Counted from the first letter of the stretch, positions 1 through 10,022 are shown. The stretch: 64,000 nucleotides of DNA from Magnetococcales bacterium (GCA_015229115.1 JADGCH010000002.1:1-64000); one strand, 5' to 3'. A program made the numbers and translations. Notes: generated from the sequence alone by a model not told the origin.

Positions 1-1307
1 TATAAAGCGAACGCACTCCCTCTGGCCGTACCGTGTAGTGTTCAAACCCCTGTGAACGCACCAGGGCGATATGCTGGTCCAGCTGTTCGGGAGCAATCAT
101 CAGGGAGAACCCGATGCCCTGCACGCCAGGCCAGAAGGTATCGATCTGCAAGGTATCGACATAGGTACGCCAGTCGTCGCGGGTGACCGAACCATGGGCG
201 TTAAAAAATGCCACACCACCACGTAACACCTGCTCGTATTCCTGCATGCGCTTGACGATAGCGGTACGCGCTTCTTCCACCTTGTAGGCGAAGCGATCAC
301 TGGATCGATCTTCAACATAAAGCGTGGCCAAGTGCCAACCAACGACCGTCAACAAAGAGGTCCCCATCAGCACCAGCCAAGCCATTTTTTGCGTATTGAC
401 AAAACGGATCCAGTAGTCCGAGGCAGGATGATGGATGCTGTAGTGCCAACCACGCCGCCAGACCACCACCATGCCGACCAGTGCGACCAGCACTATCAGC
501 CATCCGGCTAGGCGATCGATGGACCATGGCATCCCGGCGTGCCCGTAAGACTGCTGATAGTTCCTACGGTAATGAGGCGATTCGATGTAGTCACGGAGAG
601 CTTTGTTGATGACGGGCAGCAGATGGGCCAGGTCCTTGCGTACCATCATGGCCCGTTTCAGCTCCAGTAGCGGACGACCGGTGGTTTTAATCTGTCCATG
701 GACACCCAGTTGCTCTGCCCTATGCCACACCGCCCGTTCCGGAGCGACAAGAACCTCGGCTTGCTGCTGTAACAACTGGGTCAGCGAGGCCTCGATACCC
801 TGGGTAGCCAGCAACCGGATGTCGTGCTCTCTTTCCAGACGCTGGTAACTGGCCCCGTAGCGAACGGTGGTGACCGTACGATTAGCCAGATTGTCGCAGC
901 CATGCACCTTGTCGTTATACTGCAGTACAAAACAGGAGACATAGTCCCTGGCAACGGTCTCCGAAAACAGAAATTCCCGTTCCCAGGCGCTGGTGACGGC
1001 TGTGGCGGGAGAAAGGTCAGCGCGGCGATCACGCAAGGCATCCGTCAGCTGTTCCCAGTTGTCCACCATCAGGTAACGAACGTTCCAACGGGCACTGCGG
1101 GCTACCTCATTGAGAACATCGATGGCAAAACCAGCAGGCTGGCCCGCAGCATCAAGCCGGTAAAGCGGCGCGAAATCACGCAAAATAACAGCAGTCATCT
1201 CGCGTGGTTCGTCTTCATCGGACCAAGCGTTACCGGCCAGACCGGGCCAGAGCAGCAGGCCCAGCCAGACCAGACGCAACAGGATGATGGAACGGTAGAT
1301 CGTCATG
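1..1307 (-). CDS. Sensor protein, N-terminal part (runs off the left edge): signal peptide, bacterial extracellular solute-binding family 3-like domain, TM, then CHASE-like periplasmic domain; probably a histidine kinase
   Basis: Manual minus-strand translation from ATG at 1307 is open to base 1: MTIYRSSIILLRLVWLGLLLWPGLAGNAWSDEDEPREMTAVILRDFAPLYRLDAAGQPAGFAIDVLNEVARSARWNVRYLMVDNWEQL... then ...GVQGIGFSLMIAPEQLDQHIALVRSQGFEHYTVRPEG (CHASE-like). Absent from the ORF track because there is no stop inside the window. Confidence 0.75.
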
Positions 1308-1317
1308 CCCATCCGGA

Positions 1318-2142
1318 TCACTCCATACCATCCAACACAATGCCCTCCTGCTGGGCCCAGGCCTGCAGCAAGGCTAACGCCGCATCGAAATCATAGACAG
1401 CCAGTTGTTGTTGCAGCTCGGCCACTTTTTGCTGGCGCGGTGTCTGATGTACCAAGTCTGCAATGGAGGCGCACAACGACTCGGCGGTCGAATCGCAGTG
1501 GAGCAGTGCGGTGGCGGTCTGCTGGAATAACGTTGCCAACTGGCTACTGTCGATCTCAGGTTGAACTGTCACGGGCGTATTCGCTGCTATGTCTGGAGTA
1601 TCTCGGGCGGCTAGCGCCTGTTCAATGCTGCCACACACCCGACGCAATTCGCTGGCAAGCTGTTCCAGTAGATCGGTGCATCCTGCCGCTACGGCATCGT
1701 CGCGGTGAAGGGCCTGTTCCAGCTGTTTGGCCAACCGTTGCAGCTGTTCGGCACCCAGGGTGGCAGCCAGTCCCTTCAAGGTGTGGCTCAGTCGTTCGGC
1801 AGTGTCCCACTCCTGCTGCTCCAGAGCGGTACGAATGGCTGCTGCAGCCTGTGATTGACGCTGATTGAATTTAGCCAACAGCTCCCAATACAACGACCTT
1901 CGATGATCAACATGCTGCAACCCAAGGTGGCTGTTGATGCCCGCCATCTCTGGCAGCTCGGCCGCTTCATCCTGAGTGGAAGGCAACTGTTGATGGTCTG
2001 CAAGATCCGACCGTACCGTCGGCCTGATCCATTGGACCAGCGTGGCAAACATCTCCTCAACCCTGATAGGCTTGGCAATATGAGCCTGCATGCCAACGGC
2101 CAAACAGGCCTCACGGTCCTGATCCATGGCATTGGCTGTCAT
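1318..2142 (-). pseudogene. Truncated receiver C-terminal half plus HPt domain; probable 3' remnant of the upstream hybrid kinase
   Basis: Starts mid-receiver (IIAMTANAMDQDREACLAVGMQAHIAKPIR) followed by an HPt with intact SHTLKGLAATLG motif; no N-terminal half of the receiver in frame. Confidence 0.65.
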
Positions 2143-2196
2143 GGCGATAATCGGCAGCTCAGCCCAGCGCGCATGTTGGCGAATGTGGCAACCATA

Positions 2197-4587
2197 TCAG
2201 GCATCATGACCTCCGGTTGTTTGATCAATGATCTCCAGCAACCTGCTCTTGCGGATTGGTTTGGAGAGGTAGTTCTGCATACCTGCAGCCAGGCACTCCT
2301 GGCGGTCCTGGGCCATGGCATAGGCCGTCAAGGCAATGATCGGCAAGCGCGGCAACCCCTGTTGCTGTTCCCACTGACGCCACAGGCGCGTGGCGGTATA
2401 GCCATCCATGATGGGCATCTGGATATCCATCAGCACCAGATCGTAGCGTTCCTGTTTGAGCTTGGCCAACGCCATGGCACCATGATCGGCCACGGAAATC
2501 TGGTAAGGCCTACTACTGAGAAAGGCTTGCACCAGCAAACAATTGTCGTTGGAGTCATCCGCCAGCAGAATGCGCAGTGGCCTGCAACGGGCTGGCGTTG
2601 TCGTGGCTGACTGCTGGTCAGTCAATTCCCTATCAGGGATTGTCAAACCCAGCACTGTGGCAACAGTCAGCAACAATGGGGCGCGGCGAATCGGTTTGAC
2701 CAGGAAATGATGGATACCCAAGGCATCACAACGTTGTTGATCCTGGCTGCTGTGGTGGGAAGGCAGCATCATGACCGGCACGGCCGGATCACCGGCAGCA
2801 CGCCAGCATTCTGCCACCTGAAAACCATCCATGCCGGGCATCTGCACATCCAGCAACAGCAGGTGAAACAGGTTGACCCCTGCCCGTGCCCGCTCCAGCG
2901 CCAACAGGGCGGATGGACCATCCTCGGCTTCATCAACCAGGGCTCCGGCCTTGGTCAAAATATCGAACAGCACCAAACGGTTGATAGCATTGTCATCGAC
3001 CACCAGAATGTGTACGCCCTGCAGATTGGGCAACGTCACGGGAGCGATCTGGTCCGGACCTTTTGTCAGGGACAGCGTCAACTGGAAGGAAGAGCCCTTG
3101 CCAACGCTACTTTGCAGCTGGATATGACCGTGCATGCGTTCAACCAGACGTTTGACAATGGCCAAACCCAGGCCGGTACCGCCAAAACGGCGCGTGATGG
3201 AACTGTCGACCTGAACAAAATTATCGAAGATGGCTTCTTGTCGCTCCACCGGGATGCCTATGCCAGTATCGGTCACGGTGATCAGCAGCTCCACGTCCGA
3301 TGACTCGGCTGCAGCAGGATCAGCCCGTGCCACGCGCACTTCGATACCGCCCTGGTCGGTAAACTTGATGGCGTTATTGAGCAGGTTGAGCAGAATCTGG
3401 CGCAGCCGGACCGGGTCTCCCAGCAATATTTCCGGGATATCCGGCGCAATGTGCCAAGTCAGCTCCAGACCCTTGCTGCTGAGACGCTGAGTCACGATCT
3501 CACAGGTGCTCTCGATCTCTTCGACCAGGTTGAAAGCAACCTCTTCCAGTGACAGTTGACCGGCCTCAATCTTGGAAAAATCGAGAATGTCGTTGATGAT
3601 CCCCAGCAGGGTCTCACCAGCGGAACGAAACACCTGCACATATTTACGCTGTATGCCGGTCAGCGTGGTTTCCCATAGCAGATCGGCCATACCAAGAATG
3701 GCGTTCATCGGTGTACGGATCTCGTGGCTCATGGTGGCGACAAAATGGCTTTTGGCCTGACTGGCCTGCTCGGCCTGGCTTTTGGCCTCACGCAGCGACT
3801 GTTCCAGCCGTTTACGCTCGCTGATATCGCGTGCCGACGCATAGAGGTAGGGTTGTCCATCAAGCTGGATGCCCTTGGCATTGATCTCGGCATCGAACAC
3901 CGTACCATCCCTGCGGCGGTGTTTGGTTTCAAAAATGGCCGGCTGGCGCATCAGATCCTGGATGACCTGAACACACTGCTCTGGTGCGATGGTGGCATCC
4001 CAGTCAGTCACGTTGAGCATGATCACCTCATCCTTGCCATAACCCAGCGCCCTGGCAAAAGAATCGCTGCACTGGAACACGTTGCCCTGCTGGTCGAGTA
4101 TGTGGATGCCATCGCTGGCATTTTCCAGCAGAATCTGGTAGCGGTTGCGCTCCAGCTGCAGCAGTTCCAGGGTCTGCTGCTGACCCATCCGCAATTGGTA
4201 TAATTCAGTAAATATCCTGATTTTGGCCAGCAGGATGGTGGGGTCAAAGGGTTTTTCCAGATAATCAATACCACCCGAGGCGTAAGCCTGTAGCTGATGG
4301 TGCTGGTCTTTGAAAGCCGCAGTCAGAAAGATGATCGGGATCTGACTGGTCTGCTTAAACTCCTTGAGCATTTCTGCCACCTGATAACCACTCATGCCCG
4401 GCATGTTGACATCAAGGATGATCAAAGCCAAATCGTGTTCGACGACCAAGCCAAGCGCCTCTTCACCACTGCTGGCGGTGATGAGCTCGGCCTGCAGCGG
4501 TTGCAGCAGACGCCGCATCGCCAGCAGATTGGCCGATTGGTCATCAACAACCAGAATCTTCGGCCATGTCGTCCCGTGCGCGTTCAT
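2197..4587 (-). CDS. Hybrid histidine kinase (REC-PAS-HisKA-HATPase-REC-REC)
   Basis: Translation shows N-terminal REC (ILVVDDQSANLLAMRRLL...LIILDVNMPGMSGYQVAEML), PAS, H-box [23 protein letters not shown], HATPase [16 protein letters not shown], two further REC domains. Confidence 0.9.
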   Translation of the reverse strand: MNAHGTTWPKILVVDDQSANLLAMRRLLQPLQAELITASSGEEALGLVVEHDLALIILDVNMPGMSGYQVAEMLKEFKQTSQIPIIFLTAAFKDQHHQLQAYASGGIDYLEKPFDPTILLAKIRIFTELYQLRMGQQQTLELLQLERNRYQILLENASDGIHILDQQGNVFQCSDSFARALGYGKDEVIMLNVTDWDATIAPEQCVQVIQDLMRQPAIFETKHRRRDGTVFDAEINAKGIQLDGQPYLYASARDISERKRLEQSLREAKSQAEQASQAKSHFVATMSHEIRTPMNAILGMADLLWETTLTGIQRKYVQVFRSAGETLLGIINDILDFSKIEAGQLSLEEVAFNLVEEIESTCEIVTQRLSSKGLELTWHIAPDIPEILLGDPVRLRQILLNLLNNAIKFTDQGGIEVRVARADPAAAESSDVELLITVTDTGIGIPVERQEAIFDNFVQVDSSITRRFGGTGLGLAIVKRLVERMHGHIQLQSSVGKGSSFQLTLSLTKGPDQIAPVTLPNLQGVHILVVDDNAINRLVLFDILTKAGALVDEAEDGPSALLALERARAGVNLFHLLLLDVQMPGMDGFQVAECWRAAGDPAVPVMMLPSHHSSQDQQRCDALGIHHFLVKPIRRAPLLLTVATVLGLTIPDRELTDQQSATTTPARCRPLRILLADDSNDNCLLVQAFLSSRPYQISVADHGAMALAKLKQERYDLVLMDIQMPIMDGYTATRLWRQWEQQQGLPRLPIIALTAYAMAQDRQECLAAGMQNYLSKPIRKSRLLEIIDQTTGGHDA

Positions 4588-5189
4588 GAACGGTCCAGTT
4601 GCTGTTCAACGATACTTCTCAGCTGCCCGAACGAAATAGGCTTATGTAAAATCGGGATGTTGGCATCCAGTCCTCCCCGTTCAGCGATTTTCTCAGCCGT
4701 CAGAGAAGTGATGACAACAATAGAGCAGTGATGCAACCTGGAATTACGCCGAATACTACGGATCATCTGGAAACCATCCATCAAGGGGGTCATCAGGTCG
4801 GCCAGCAACATATCTGGTTTGTGGTAACCGGCCAGAATCAAACCATCAAAACCATTGTCGGCGGTCAGGATATCGATGGGCAGCTGCCAATTTTTGAAGA
4901 CCTCCACATAACTGCTCAACAGTACCTCGTCATCTTCGACAATCAGCAGACTCATCTTGCCAGTCGGCTTGTGAGTCGACTGGCCTGCTAATGCCGCCTC
5001 TCTCTTGCTAAGAATGGCATTGATGGAGGTACGTGCAATATGATAGTGCCCCCCTTCGGTCTGCCATGCCTTGAACAAACCGCGCATCATCCAGTTGTGA
5101 ATGGTGCGTTTGGAAACACCGAGCAATCGTCCGGCCTGTGCCGGCGTCACATAGTCACTGGTTTCTGCTGAAAGGGTATTCTGATCCAT
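4584..5189 (-). CDS. HTH (excisionase/BldC/MerR-like) DNA-binding domain fused to a C-terminal receiver domain
   Basis: N-term DYVTPAQAGRLLGVSKRTIHNWMMRGLFKAWQTEGGHYHIARTSI (helix-turn-helix_17 style) then MSLLIVEDDEVLLSSYVE...DMLLADLMTPLMDGFQM...ILHKPI. Overlaps the downstream kinase by 4 nt. Confidence 0.85.
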   Translation of the reverse strand: MDQNTLSAETSDYVTPAQAGRLLGVSKRTIHNWMMRGLFKAWQTEGGHYHIARTSINAILSKREAALAGQSTHKPTGKMSLLIVEDDEVLLSSYVEVFKNWQLPIDILTADNGFDGLILAGYHKPDMLLADLMTPLMDGFQMIRSIRRNSRLHHCSIVVITSLTAEKIAERGGLDANIPILHKPISFGQLRSIVEQQLDRS

Positions 5190-5233
5190 CTCCTACCATC
5201 CTCTGAACGATTCTGCTTTTGGCTTTCCATTCT

Positions 5234-5269
5234 ATAAAGAACGTAAACATCGTAAATATCGTAAATCTA
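5234..5269. repeat. 9-bp tandem direct repeats (iteron-like), about 4 units: ataaagaac / gtaaacatc / gtaaatatc / gtaaatcta
   Basis: Read directly from sequence upstream of the HTH-REC gene (minus strand start 5189). Confidence 0.8.
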
Positions 5270-5302
5270 TCCTCAATGAAAGGCAAGGAAAGCGCCCCAA
5301 CG

Positions 5303-6814
5303 TCAGCAGGTCAACTCAACCATGGTCATATCATCGCTCTGTTCATGACCAGCCCGGTAACCTCTCAGGGTCCTCTGGATCATTTCGAGTGGCTCATCCA
5401 GATCCAGGATCTGTTGCAATAACCTCTCAAAGTTGTCTTGCCCAAACATCTCCCCATCGGCGTTGCTCTCTTCTGTCAGACCATCGGTATAAGCAAAAAA
5501 ACGGTCTCCAGGCTCGACCTGAATCATGACACCGGGACCACAGGGGCGGTTAACCAGGCCCCTGGCCATATGTCCGGACACCACTCTCTGATCAAGCCTG
5601 TTATGGCGAAACAGCAACATATCGGGGATGGCACAATTCCATACCAGCAGTTGCGTCCGCGATGGATCCAGCTCAAGAAAACCAGCAGCCAGAAACACAT
5701 TGGTGGGGGTTTTCTCATAAAGTCTCACGTTGACTTCGGTGATGATTTTGGCCATCGGCCAGCCCTTGCTGGTCATGGAGTAGAAAATATCCGAAACAAT
5801 GGGACCACCAATGGCAGCTGGTAAGCCATGACCGGTAAAATCGCCCAACAGGACATGCTGAGCACCATCCGGACTGAAAGCGGACAGCAGCACATCTCCG
5901 GCAGTCTTCTCGACCGGATCCTGCAAAAAACGCAGATGACGGCCATTAAACAGCTTCGATGAGCGCATGCGCGTAATAATTTCCTCGATAATCTGTCGTT
6001 CAAAGGCCAGCTTGTCGCGATGCCGGCGCAGCTCGTCCTCCATTTTTTTATGCTGGGTAATATCCTCGGTAAACATCAGAATACCGCCAACGGCTCCGGT
6101 TGGCTTGTGCCACGGTAACCCTTCCCAACGAAACCACCGCACCTCATGATCTGTCACCTGAATAGGGTCAGCATCGCTTTTCTCATGAGAGCCCTTCAGG
6201 CAGCGCTGGTGAATGGCCTGCCATTTTTCTGGCTGATCCGGCAATAACTCGTAATGCGACCGCCCTATGATGTTCCTGTTGACCAGATGATAATCCTCCT
6301 CCCAGCGTTCACTGACATGCAGATAGCGCATGTCCTGATCAAACATGGCTATCGCCACGGGACTATGCCGTGTGAAGAGATGGATGACCTCTTCATCCTG
6401 TTGCTGTTTGATAAGGGTACGTATCCGGTGCTCCAGCACAGCCCAGTTAATCGGTTTGGTAATGTATTCGTTGGCACCAGCCTCATAGGCCCGATCAACC
6501 GATTGCTGGTCATCCAGCGAGGTGACCATGATGATGGGCAACCGACTCTGCTGCAGACCACGGCGCAGTTGCAAACAGACATCAAAACCATCCATACTTG
6601 GCATGCTGGCATCAAGCAGCATCAGATCGGGCTTGTTACTGTCACAAAGACGCAAGGCCTGTTCGCCGCTATCAGCCGTCAGAACGTTGAAACCACGGCG
6701 CATCAGGAGCTGACAGGCAACGTCGACCATGACTTCATCGTCATCACAAACCAGAATGGTCAGTGGGTCACCCGCTGTCGTGTTGCCAGCTACCGTATCA
6801 ATGGGGTCAGTCAT
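5303..6814 (-). CDS. REC-PAS-PP2C (SpoIIE/RsbU-type) serine phosphatase
   Basis: REC (ILVCDDDEVMVDVACQLL...LMLLDASMPSMDGFDV), PAS (HSPVAIAMFDQDMRYLHVSERW), PP2C motifs VLLGDFTGHGLPAAIGG and FFAYTDGLTEESNADGEMFG. Confidence 0.9.
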   Translation of the reverse strand: MTDPIDTVAGNTTAGDPLTILVCDDDEVMVDVACQLLMRRGFNVLTADSGEQALRLCDSNKPDLMLLDASMPSMDGFDVCLQLRRGLQQSRLPIIMVTSLDDQQSVDRAYEAGANEYITKPINWAVLEHRIRTLIKQQQDEEVIHLFTRHSPVAIAMFDQDMRYLHVSERWEEDYHLVNRNIIGRSHYELLPDQPEKWQAIHQRCLKGSHEKSDADPIQVTDHEVRWFRWEGLPWHKPTGAVGGILMFTEDITQHKKMEDELRRHRDKLAFERQIIEEIITRMRSSKLFNGRHLRFLQDPVEKTAGDVLLSAFSPDGAQHVLLGDFTGHGLPAAIGGPIVSDIFYSMTSKGWPMAKIITEVNVRLYEKTPTNVFLAAGFLELDPSRTQLLVWNCAIPDMLLFRHNRLDQRVVSGHMARGLVNRPCGPGVMIQVEPGDRFFAYTDGLTEESNADGEMFGQDNFERLLQQILDLDEPLEMIQRTLRGYRAGHEQSDDMTMVELTC

Positions 6815-7187
6815 GGCGACAGATCTCCTGTATAGCAGTCACTATCCTGTTTTTTGTAAGTGGTTTGTTGAGAATGCAATCAGCTCCCAGATGGCGCAGT
6901 GTTTTCAGTGCGAATTGCGAATCAAGAAAATCCGATCCTCCCGTTATGACTATGATTTTGGGTCTTGTCGCTTGTCTAGTAATCGTCTTGACCACCTCAA
7001 TACCATCGGCTCTGGGCATGTAGATGTCGGTAACCACCAGGTCAAAGGTTTTTTCCTTCAATTTTTTCAAGCCCACCCAACCATCTTTGGCTCTCGAGAC
7101 CTTGAAGCCCAGATCGATGAAAATATGGTGCAGCAGCACTCGGACAATTTCATCGTCATCAATGATCAGAACGTGACGTGCAGTCAT
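6807..7187 (-). CDS. Single-domain response regulator (CheY-like receiver)
   Basis: HVLIIDDDEIVRVLLHHIF...DLVVTDIYMPRADGIEVVKTI...KPLTKNRI. Confidence 0.9.
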   Translation of the reverse strand: MTARHVLIIDDDEIVRVLLHHIFIDLGFKVSRAKDGWVGLKKLKEKTFDLVVTDIYMPRADGIEVVKTITRQATRPKIIVITGGSDFLDSQFALKTLRHLGADCILNKPLTKNRIVTAIQEICRHD

Positions 7188-7192
7188 TGATC

Positions 7193-9997
7193 CTATCTCC
7201 TCTCTGCACAGGTATCGAACAGCAGCGCGAGCAGTTGCTGCTGTACCCGTTCTCCTTCAGCCATCAGTTGAGCCATGATTTCAGCACCACGGGGTGACAG
7301 CCCTTCCTGGTGCAGACAAAGTTCCAGTCTGGCACAGAGATCCGAGAACGTCGTGGCGCCAAAAGTAGCCGACGAACCCTTCAGCTTGTGCGTTATCATA
7401 GCCACCTGCCCGGCGTCGTTGTCGCTCCACGCCTGCGCCAATGCCGCTAAACGCTGTGGAAAGCTATCGGAAAATCTACTCAGCACCGATTGGAAACCTG
7501 TGCCTACATCGGCCTTTAATTCAGCCAGTTTGACACGATTGATGGCCTCCTCCGAGCTGGCCACCATCTCGACGTCAAGTTGAGCGCACGCTGCCGGCAA
7601 CTGGCATGAGCACAGGTCTGCGTAGCTCATGATAACGTGCAGCAAATCGGCGCGACGCACTGGTTTCGTCAGATGCATGTCACACCCGGCTGCCATGGTT
7701 TGCTGGATATCCTCTTTCATGGAGTTGGCGGTCATGGCTACCACCGGAGTACGCCGCAAGCCGCGACTGGCTTCGATGGCCCGCCACTGGCGTGTTGTTG
7801 CCAGGCCGTCCATCACCGGCATCATGATATCCATTAAAACCAGATCGAACGACCTCGTTACCAGGAGCTGCAGCGCCTCTGTGCCGTTGCAGGCCTCCAC
7901 GATCTGGTGCGATGTTGTGTCAAGAAAGGCCTGCACCACCAGACGATTGTCTTCCATATCATCGACCAGCAGGATATGCAGACCCTGATCGTTCCGACTG
8001 CTATCCGGCTGCACTGCAACAGGCTGATCGTCCGGTAACGTCACGACCGCCTGGTCAATGGTTGAGGCATCAACTGGCGGCATGTGCACGGTGAAGTGAA
8101 AGACACTGCCTGTAGCCTTCTGACTCTCCACCCAGATTTTACCACCCATTTTTCTGACCAGTTGACGGCAAATGCTCAATCCCAGTCCAGTGCCGCCAAA
8201 ACGCCGGGTGGTGGAATTTTCGGCCTGGATAAAGGGCTGAAAAATGGTGTAGCACAACTCTTTTTCAATACCGATGCCGCTATCAGTTACCGAGCAGTAG
8301 AGCTTCTCATCGGCCCAGGCTGCAACGCGCACCACAATACTACCCTGTTCCGTGAATTTGATGGCGTTGTTGAGCAGGTTCAACAATACCTGCCGCCAGC
8401 GATGCACATCGCCACGCACCTGGAGCGGCAGGTCGGTAGCCAGCGAACAGGTCAGCTGCAGTCCTTTCTGGGTCGCAGCCTCGGTAACGAAGGCCACCGT
8501 CTGCCGTGTCTCAAGCGCTGGGTCAAAGACCCCATCCTCCAGATGTAACTGTCCGGCTTCGATCTTGGACAGATCGAGGATGTCGTTGATGAGCGTCAGC
8601 AGGGTCATACCGGCTTTGTTGGAAACATCAAGCAGATTTTTTTCCTTGTCGGACAGACGGGTCGATGCCGCCAGCACCTCGCCGACGCCAAGAATGGTAT
8701 TCAGAGGCGTTCGGATCTCGTGGCTCATGGTGGCCAGAAACCGGCTTTTAGCCTGATTGGCGTCCTCAGCCTCTTTTCTGGCTTTCTTGAGCGATTGTTC
8801 AAACAGCTTGCGTTCGGTGATATCGATGACGACACCATCCCAAACGCTATCGCCATTATCCTGCAGGATCGGAAACGACTGGATATGCAACCAGCGCAAC
8901 TGTTCCCCGACCCAAAAACGACCCTCCCACAGAAAAGGCATCTGGTTGGCCCGGACATACTGGTTCAGTTGCATGAACTGATCTTTTTCCTTGGCATAAA
9001 CCCTTGTGAAGGCCCGCCCGGCATCCTGCATGATGGCGTCATGATCAAGGCCTAACAATTCACAGAAGGGTTGGCTGACATAGTCAAATGAACGATTACC
9101 ATCCTGCTGCCAACGCAGCTTGTAAATACCCACCGGAACCCGTTCGGTCAGATCCCGATACTTCTTTTCGTTACGACGCAGCTCCGCTTCCATGCGCTTG
9201 CGCTCGGTGATGTCCTGGTGGGTGCCTACCATACGCAGTGGCTTGCCATCGTTGGTATACTGGACCACCTTGCCGCGATCCAGCACCCAGATCCAGTCAC
9301 CGCCTCTGGTCCGGAGACGGTGCTCTGTTTCGTACATGGGAGTCACCCCATACAGGTGCGCATCAAGAACCTCCAGGACAAGACCAACATCATCTGGATG
9401 GACCAGTTTCTGCCACGATCGCACATGGGGTTCGATGTCGCCGGGCTGATAACCGAGCATGGTCTGCCATTTTGGGCTGAAATAGACCGATCCAGTCTGG
9501 ATGTCCCAATCCCAGACGCCATCGTTGGCCCCCTCCAGAATAAAATGAAGGTGCTCATTGCTACTGACCAGCTGCTGGTACAGCTGTTTGGCCTCGCCTT
9601 TGGTTCTGTGAAGTTCGAGAAACAGATTGACCTTGGTCCGCAACACCTCATCGTGAATCGGCCTTTCGATATAGTCGATGGCTCCCGACTGATAACCTTT
9701 CAGACGATGCCATTCATCCCGGTAGGCAGCGGTCACAAACACGATGGGGATGTATTGGGTTTGCTCCAGTCCCCGTGCCATATCGGCCACTTCGTAACCA
9801 TCCATGTCGGGCATATCGACGTCAAGCAGCATCAACGCCAGCTCGTGATCCAGCAACAGAGCAAGCGCCTCATTGCCTGATTGTGCCGTAATGACATTGG
9901 CGTCAATATCCTGCAAAATGGCTAATAATGCCTTGATATTGGCCTGTTGGTCATCGACTATGAGTATATTGGGACGCGTTGACGCATTCATGGGCAT
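7193..9997 (-). CDS. Hybrid histidine kinase (REC-PAS-PAS-HisKA-HATPase-REC-HPt)
   Basis: Probable start MPMNASTRPNILIVDDQQ at ~9997 rather than 10099. H-box [23 protein letters not shown], HATPase GTGLGLSICRQLVRKM, REC DLVLMDIMMPVMDGL, HPt THKLKGSSATFG. Confidence 0.9.
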   Translation of the reverse strand: MPMNASTRPNILIVDDQQANIKALLAILQDIDANVITAQSGNEALALLLDHELALMLLDVDMPDMDGYEVADMARGLEQTQYIPIVFVTAAYRDEWHRLKGYQSGAIDYIERPIHDEVLRTKVNLFLELHRTKGEAKQLYQQLVSSNEHLHFILEGANDGVWDWDIQTGSVYFSPKWQTMLGYQPGDIEPHVRSWQKLVHPDDVGLVLEVLDAHLYGVTPMYETEHRLRTRGGDWIWVLDRGKVVQYTNDGKPLRMVGTHQDITERKRMEAELRRNEKKYRDLTERVPVGIYKLRWQQDGNRSFDYVSQPFCELLGLDHDAIMQDAGRAFTRVYAKEKDQFMQLNQYVRANQMPFLWEGRFWVGEQLRWLHIQSFPILQDNGDSVWDGVVIDITERKLFEQSLKKARKEAEDANQAKSRFLATMSHEIRTPLNTILGVGEVLAASTRLSDKEKNLLDVSNKAGMTLLTLINDILDLSKIEAGQLHLEDGVFDPALETRQTVAFVTEAATQKGLQLTCSLATDLPLQVRGDVHRWRQVLLNLLNNAIKFTEQGSIVVRVAAWADEKLYCSVTDSGIGIEKELCYTIFQPFIQAENSTTRRFGGTGLGLSICRQLVRKMGGKIWVESQKATGSVFHFTVHMPPVDASTIDQAVVTLPDDQPVAVQPDSSRNDQGLHILLVDDMEDNRLVVQAFLDTTSHQIVEACNGTEALQLLVTRSFDLVLMDIMMPVMDGLATTRQWRAIEASRGLRRTPVVAMTANSMKEDIQQTMAAGCDMHLTKPVRRADLLHVIMSYADLCSCQLPAACAQLDVEMVASSEEAINRVKLAELKADVGTGFQSVLSRFSDSFPQRLAALAQAWSDNDAGQVAMITHKLKGSSATFGATTFSDLCARLELCLHQEGLSPRGAEIMAQLMAEGERVQQQLLALLFDTCAERR

Positions 9998-10022
9998 GAA
10001 TCCTGATCTTGTGAAAAAAGAT

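Noticed and set aside
824-1396. Plus-strand ORFs over 603-1868, and similar antisense ORFs throughout the window
   Set aside because: They lie opposite clear kinase, receiver or transporter genes and show no recognisable domains; typical shadow ORFs of GC-rich coding DNA.
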